Notes under the pieces: generated by a model | Database searches by the model: none | What the model was told of the DNA's origin: nothing | What the model saw: only the letters and a program-made list of their open reading frames with translations | Program-made: the position numbers and the translations under genes | Shown here: positions 55,301-64,000 of the stretch, piece after piece | Position numbering within the stretch: the first letter of the stretch is position 1 | Layout of the letters: every line of letters starts with the position of its first letter | NCBI GenBank assembly: GCA_025765615.1 | Contig: JAIVFJ010000144.1 | Coordinates: 1-64,000, forward strand | Direction: 5' to 3' | Length of the DNA: 64,000 nt | Source: Zopfochytrium polystomum | Taxonomy: Eukaryota > Chytridiomycota > Chytridiomycetes > Chytridiales > Chytridiaceae

Positions 55301-58300
55301 ACTTTGACGAGTACTCGGCAGACGCGCCGCCAGGCGTTGCGGCGGTGTGGGACATTTACCCGGCGTGGGCGTCGAACACGATCCGCGAGTTCTTGAGGCG
55401 CGTGGCAGCGGAGCAGGCGGCGCTGCGCGGGCTCGACCTCAAGATCTGCGACCCGGTGCACGACCAGTACTTTTACCTCGACGCCTCGATGCGGAGACGC
55501 CTGTGGACCGAGTGCGGCGTCCGCGGGTGGCGTATCATGCAGCGAGTCGGCGACGCGGTGTTTGTCCCTGCTGGGTGCGCACACCAGGTTCGCAACTACG
55601 TGAGCTGTGTCAAGGTGAGCCCGCGTGGACCCATTCTTTCGGCCCCTCGTTCGTGTTTTGCCACGTGGACGATCGATCCTCACAGTTGTGTTATTCTCTC
55701 ACAGGTTGCTGCAGACTTTGTCAGCCCGGAGAACCTGCGCGAGTGCGCGACGCTGACGGGCGAGTTTCGCACGCTCGTCCGGTCGCACCAGCGGCGCGAG
55801 GACTTGCTCCAGCTCAAATCGACCCTGTGGTCCACGTGGGCCTCGGCGCTAGAGGACCCAGAAAAGGCTGCTGCTGCTGCAGCTGCCGCCGCCGCTGCCG
55901 CTGCTGCCGCCGCCGCCGCCACCTCCGCCGCCGCGGTCGACACGCCCTTGGCTGAAGTGAAGCTTGAGTCGTCGGTTCAGAAAAAACGAAAGCGCCCCGC
56001 TCCTGGGTCCATGTCGGAGGACCCGCCCTACGAGCCGGGGAAGCCCGAGGCGCCGCGGCCGCCAAAGAAGCGCGTCGTCAAGTCAAGCGCGGCGATGCCG
56101 GAAGCCAAGAAGGAGCGAAAGATGTCGGTGCCGACCGTGGTGGCACCTGTGTCTCCGCCTACGCCACCAGCCGCCGCAACCGCGTCGCCACCGGCCGTGG
56201 CGCCTCCAGCAACGCCGCACGCCCCGCCGCCGCCGCCCGCCGCCGCCAGGACCCCAAAGGTGCCGCAGGCCGCCCTTGCCAGGTCCAACGGCAACCCCGG
56301 CACAGACTTTTCAGCTAAAGAATCGCCGGCACCCGCACGGAAGCGGTCGTTGGCCGATACGACAGCAAAGGCTTCTCCCAGCAAGGACCCGCCGGGCAAA
56401 AAGGCCGCAAAGACGCCCAACGGAGCCGGCCGGACGAAAGACGGTGCAGCGCCGTCTCGCGCAAAGGACACCTCCTCCTCGAAATCGCCTACCGCGGCCG
56501 CCGAAACATCAGCGTGGACGATCTCGACCGAGGTCGCAACAAACGCAGCAGACTACCTGCCTCAGAATTTCCGGTGCAACAAGCTCACCGGCATCGTCAA
56601 CTGCCGCAGCTGCATCATGAAGATTGCGCACGATCCGTGCCGGTTCACGGACATCCGCCTTCACCCCCGCAACCCCGTCGACGGCGGCCAGGTTCTCAAA
56701 TTTGCCGCCTCGCGGCACGTGGCCCCGGATTCTGACGACTTTTCGATTCATCCTCTTTTGTTGGACCCATCGGCCGCCGTCAACCCGTTTTCGTTCCTCC
56801 GGGACCCGCAGGCCGACCCAAAGAACGAAGCGCTTACGCGGACGTACGTTGCGCCGGTCCTGCAACGGCACCTGGTCCACGAGCTGGAGCACGCGTCGCT
56901 TCCTACCGCCCGCTGCTGGCCCTTGTCCTTTTCAAACATCACGGGCCGCAAGTGCGACGACTGCAAGAGCCCGATCGTGTGCGGACTGTGGATGTGCACA
57001 CAGTGCGCGCGCGTGCAGTGCCTCAACTGCCACGCGAACTTGTGGACGGCGTCGTCGTTCACGTCGCCGGCGGCGGCGGCGGCGGCGGCGGGGACGACGC
57101 ACGTCAAGGTCAACAACAACCACGCGGTGTGCTACAGCGGCGGGGCCAAGGGCGAGCGGCGCATGCACGCCAAGAGCGACTTTTTGCCCGTGCACCGCTA
57201 CCCCGTGGATGCCATCCGCGCGCGGCTGGAGCTGGCCGAGAAGTTTGTCGCCGCGAGCGGCTGGACGGAGCCGCCGGCGCCGACCGGCGGCATGGGCGAG
57301 CCGCTGCACGCGACGTGGGTCGGACGCCGCGGCGGAGGGGCGGGGTCTTCTCCGGCGCTGCAGACCGCCGCCTCGCTCGCGCTCGGCATTCCCGTGATGA
57401 GCGAGGTCGTGAGCACCGGGCCCATTGTCAACGACTGGAGCGGACGGGGCATGCGGGCGGCGCTGAAGCAGGAAAAGGGGCGGGTGCTGGACTGCCAGAC
57501 CGGCTGCACGTCGCAGTTTTCCCTCGACTCGTTCCTGCAGCCGTTTGAAGGGATCTGCTTGCGGAACCCGGCGTCGGACGGCAGTCCGGTGATTTTAAAA
57601 GTCGACGTGAGTGGCGGGTTCATTATTGATTTCCTTTTTTTTTTTTTTTTTTGTTTTACTGTCGGTCCGCAACGACATGCCTTTTTTAATTTATTTTTCC
57701 CTTCCGCTGAAACGAAACATCCTTTCCCCACCCCCAGCTGTCCCACGTCAAGAACGGCACAAAGACCGTCGCGGAGGTGAAGATGCGGAGCTACGACGAC
57801 GAGTTCCGGCGGCTGCTGGACGCCGCCACGACTACGACGGAGTCGCTGCAAGGCATCCCCAACCTCGACACGCACCTTCCCTCCCTCCGCCGCAAGACGG
57901 CGCGGTCCCGCACGCTCCTTGCGTACAAGTCGACCCCGGACGTTGGCACGATCCCGCTCGAGATTGACCCGTCGGACGCCGTGCACCTCGTCGCGGCGGC
58001 AAAGATCCCGCACGATTCCGCGGCGCGCGCCGGCGAGGAGCAGACGCTCGCGCAAGTTGCGGTGGCGGCGGCGGCGGGCGGCGGCGTTGCGCCGTCGACG
58101 CCCTCGCCGTCGGTGCCGGGCGTGACGTTCCACGTGTTTCCGGCGTCCGTGGCGGACAAGCTGCGCGCGTTTTTGAAACAGAGGAGCAGCGGAACGGCGG
58201 GTGCGTCGCGGGCGGCGACGGGACACACGTACCTGAACCCGGAGATGATCCGGCGGCTGGAGGACGAGCACGGCGTGTACGCGTGGGTCGTGCATCTCGA

Positions 58301-58598
58301 GGTCGGGCAGACGCTGACGATCCCGGCGGGCGCGCCGTACCAGATGCGCGCGGACGCCGACGTGACGATGATGACGGCAAACTTTGTCAGCCCGCAGACC
58401 CTCCGGTTCCGCCCCGAGACCGCCGACGAGGCCGTCCTGGCGCCGCCCGTCGCAGCAGCAGCAGCAGCAGCAGCGCCGTCGGCGGCGGCGGCGGCGGCGG
58501 CGAACCCGCCGTACGCGCCGCGCGCGTTCGACCACGTGGGGCCGAGCGCCGTGGCGGTGTCGTGGTGGTGCAAGGACGTGTGGGAGGACGACGACTGA
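52377..58598 (+). CDS. KDM3-like histone demethylase with tandem zinc finger/JmjC halves, second half degenerate
   Basis: 1,972 aa in four exons (52377-54770, 54853-55614, 55705-57606, 57738-58598), all introns phase 0. After about 440 low-complexity residues, half 1 has a Cys motif CRSCVMRKTGDLC (residue about 456), a KDM3-type zinc finger (LCDECTTSIFCGYWFC to CMDCYE, about 593-625) and a JmjC domain. The JmjC domain has PDLGPKMYIAYG, the iron ligands HxD in TTPLHMD (H868, D870), DPVHDQYFYL, and the distal His in PAGCAHQVRN (H1042). A basic Pro/Lys linker follows. Half 2 repeats the order: CRSCIMKIAHDPC, KCDDCKSPIVCGLWMC to CLNCH, then a JmjC fold in which HxD reads ExD (IPLEID, E1761/D1763) and the distal His is Tyr (PAGAPYQM, Y1887). 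KDM3 enzymes remove H3K9 methyl groups and act as dimers. Here half 1 should be active and half 2 a pseudo-enzyme. Confidence 0.88.
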
Positions 58599-60496
<1,898 letters not shown>

Positions 60497-60652
60497 ATGC
60501 CGTCCGTTCCGTGGCAACTCCCAACGCCGACCATAGGCGCATTCGTCGGCGCCGCGCTTGACGAGGATGACGACGACCTCGACAACAACCACGACTACTA
60601 CAGCAACAACGAACGCCGCTACAACAGCAGCAGCAGCAGCAGCAACCAACCT

Positions 60653-60705
<53 letters not shown>

Positions 60706-61105
60706 CCACAACAACAATTACAGCCAACCCCTCCACCACCACCACCAAGATCATCCCAACTACCATCACAGCAGCAGCAGCAGCAGCAGAATCACGACAA
60801 CCACCACTAACAACAACAACAATAACAGCGACTACTACCGCAGCGGCGGATTCGGAGGCAGCTATGTCAGCAGCAGCACCCTTCCGCAGCAGCCGTTTCT
60901 CTCCGCAACGCCCCCAGCAGGTGCCGCACCAGCAGCATCAGGGGGCAGGCCGTCCACCTCATCGTCAGCATCAAAAGCGTCAACGCCCACCCGCGGAAGC
61001 CGACCGCCATCGCCCGCTTCTTCTCTTCCTCTTTCCGACGCCTACGCGAACGTACGTACGTTTGATTGTGTCGTTGTGCTGGCCATCTCAATCTCGTCAC
61101 CACTT

Positions 61106-61137
<32 letters not shown>

Positions 61138-63099
61138 CCCCCTTTCTGCTAGCACTCCATACCGCTGCTTCTCCACGCCGTCCTCACGCACCGACCGCCG
61201 CACACGCTCTTCCACTCTCCGCAAGCCACCCTCTTTGCAAACGCCGCGCCGCCATCATCCCCACCCTCGTCGGCGCCGTCGCCGCCCGCACAACCAGCGG
61301 CACCCGCGAACATCAGTCCGTTAGCGTTGCTCTCGTCTTCGTCGTCGTCGTTGCCGCTGCTGTCGGCCGCGGGCGCTGCCGCCGTCGCTGCCGCCGGATC
61401 GGCGCGCGTGCGCGTCCTGGACGTCGGATGCCGTTCGGGGCTCTGGGCCATCAGCGTCGCGCATATGTACCCGGCCGTCGACGTTGTCGCGGCGGTGAGT
61501 GATCAGTGCGTGTGTGTGTGTGTGTGTGCAGTTTGGGGATCATGCCTGCCCGGAGTCTCTCTCTCTCTCTCCCTCTCGGGTTTGTCTCTCCCTCATTCTG
61601 TCTGTCTGTCTGTCAGTCAGTCAGTCTGTCTGTCTGCCCCTCTGCGTCGATCTGCGTCCTCTGCACCCGGGCCCTCGCCTCTGCCGCGCGTTTGTCGTGG
61701 TTGCGCCCCTCCCTCTGTCTCCACGCCTGTCACACACACTTTCCTCCGAAATTTTAAGAAAAGGCTGCTGTTTCTTCTTTGTGAGATCTTCACCTTTGAC
61801 TTGATTGATCATCATCAGCCGTTTGTTGTTTTCTTTTCCTTTTCCTTTTTCTTTTTCTTTTTCTTTTTCATTTGTCCTTCGTCTCGCTTTCTGCTCTTCC
61901 GGTTCCGCTTCCGCGTGGCAACTGTTTTGCCCCGAAAACTCCCCTCACCTCACACACACACACTCTCTCTGTCGCTGGCTCTCCTCTTTCGCTCCCTCCC
62001 TCTCTCTCGCTCCCTCTCCCTCTCCGATCGTAATTCACGGTCACTGATATCACAACCTACACCAACTCGCAGGATGACGACCCCACGCTGTTCGGGAGCG
62101 ACTCCCCGACCGAACTGCCGCCAAACCTAACCTTTTTGCGCTACTCCCTCGGCGACCCACTGCCCTGTAAGAGGAAAAAGTTTAAAAACGCGCGGGTGTG
62201 TCGGTGTGTGTGTGTGTGTGTGCCTTTTACACTGACACACGAATCATTCCCTGCGCGCCCCAGTCTCAAACAACGCCTTCGACCTCGTCCACGCCCAGTG
62301 CACGCTCCTGCGCATTCCCGAAACCGGCTGGAGGACCACGCTCGACGAGATGCGGCGCGTCGGAAAGGTTGGCGGCTACCTCGACGTCGTCGAGCTGTAC
62401 CGCTTTTCGCAAAACTCGGGTCCGATCGCTTTCAAGTACGGGAATGAAGGTGAGTTTTTGTGCGGGCGGAGGGCGAAAAAACCTAGGGCGTTCGTTACCT
62501 AACTGCGCCCTCCTTGCGGTATTTTTAGCAAAGAGGATGCTTGAAGAAACCGGCGTGAATCCGTATCTGGGTGAGTGGGCGGGGCGAAATTGGAACCGCC
62601 CCTCTCTTAGTCACTCTCAGTTTGTTTGTTTTGTTGTTCTAAACTGAAAAAATATCACCGTCCAAAACCCGAAACACCGTGCAGCGTTGAAGCTCGATTC
62701 TATCCTCGAAGATCTCGGCACGACCAACGTGCAAGAAGGCGTTACCATTCTTCCGGTGCGATGCAACCTTTTTTTTTATTTCGCTTTCATCCGTGGGAGA
62801 GGCTTTGTTGCATTCACATGTCGTAACCCCGCAATTGAATCCAAAAAAAAAAACAAAAAAAAAAAAAAAACCCGACATCCGCTTGTGCGGGTCGACACAG
62901 TTGAACTGGAACGGCGTGCTCGGGGCCATGACGTGGACGCTTCAGCAAAAGATGTCCGCGCCCGTGTGGCGGCACCTCGTGACGAGCCAGGTGCTGACGG
63001 CCGAGGAGGCCGACCGGCTGAGCTCGGACATGGGCGAGGAGTACAGGGAGAAACGCTCGTTCTTTGTGGCGTACTATGCGTGCGGGAAGAAAGCTTGAG
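60497..63099 (+). CDS. LaeA/TAM-like SAM-dependent methyltransferase with polar N-terminus
   Basis: About 500 aa in seven exons. Exon 1 (60497-61051) is an Asp-rich start followed by polyQ, polyS and polyN tracts. Exon 2 (61153-61494) carries a short helix HSIPLLLHAVLTH and methyltransferase motif I VRVLDVGCRSGLWAISVA, the SAM-binding glycine loop. Later exons give FLRYSLGDPLP, FDLVHAQCTLLRIP, MRRVGKVGGYLDVVELY (motifs near post I to III) and the C-terminal LNWNGVLGAMTWTLQQ to VAYYACGKKA. The spacing and the post-motif block TGWRTTLDEMRRVGKVGGYL resemble fungal LaeA/TAM-type methyltransferases, some of which regulate development and secondary metabolism; the substrate here is unknown. The start is the first ATG after a GT microsatellite. 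It lies downstream of the KDM3-like gene on the same strand, but far too distant to be co-transcribed. Confidence 0.85.

Positions 63100-64000
<901 letters not shown>

Overview
The window is nuclear DNA of a GC-rich, intron-containing eukaryote. Most introns are about 50-100 nt with GT-AG ends, and many carry long A or T homopolymers or GT microsatellites. The gene set (a Pan1/intersectin endocytic scaffold, Xrn1, a WSC-type surface protein, a bZIP factor, a KDM3-like JmjC protein, a LaeA-like methyltransferase, a fungal NACHT ATPase, a chromodomain LTR element and a Crypton-like recombinase) points to an early-diverging fungus, probably a chytrid. That placement is inference; there is no rRNA in the window to settle it. 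No tRNA or rRNA gene was recognised.

Layout. 1-17 kb holds housekeeping genes: a DUF427 protein (+), a multi-exon Pan1/intersectin-like EH-EH-coiled coil-acidic-SH3-SH3-RhoGEF-PH gene (-), a bZIP factor (-) and XRN1 (+). 18-21.9 kb is an F-box protein with FBXL4/pappalysin-like modules and a LamG-like domain. 22.3-32.3 kb is an AT-richer mobile/immune-relic island. It contains a decayed TIR-NACHT gene (-), a decayed Crypton-like tyrosine recombinase (+) split by a solo LTR, a second inverted solo LTR, and a 3.3 kb LTR retrotransposon with 397-bp LTRs that look identical by eye. That element has lost reverse transcriptase, RNase H and the integrase core, has a Tf1-style self-priming site, and carries dense heat-shock-element-like arrays in its LTRs. 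33.3-43.6 kb is a roughly 29-exon TIR-LRR gene with a second, degenerate TIR-like region in its middle. 43.6-47.4 kb is largely gene-free repeat sequence. 47.4-49.3 kb is a WSC-domain membrane protein; 49.3-52.4 kb holds only weak ORFs. 52.4-58.6 kb is a KDM3-like protein with two zinc finger/JmjC halves in one chain, the second lacking two of the three iron ligands. 60.5-63.1 kb is a methyltransferase with a long polar N-terminus.

The most notable points are: (i) the TIR-LRR gene and the nearby TIR-NACHT relic, which share the same TIR signature (LLEWE) and suggest NLR-like innate immune receptors in this lineage; (ii) two unrelated genes (TIR-LRR and KDM3-like) that each pair a canonical domain with a degenerate second copy in cis; (iii) a self-primed, chromodomain-only LTR element whose promoter region is built of GAAnnTTC repeats. 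Exon boundaries were assigned by eye from splice signals and family conservation and should be read as models.
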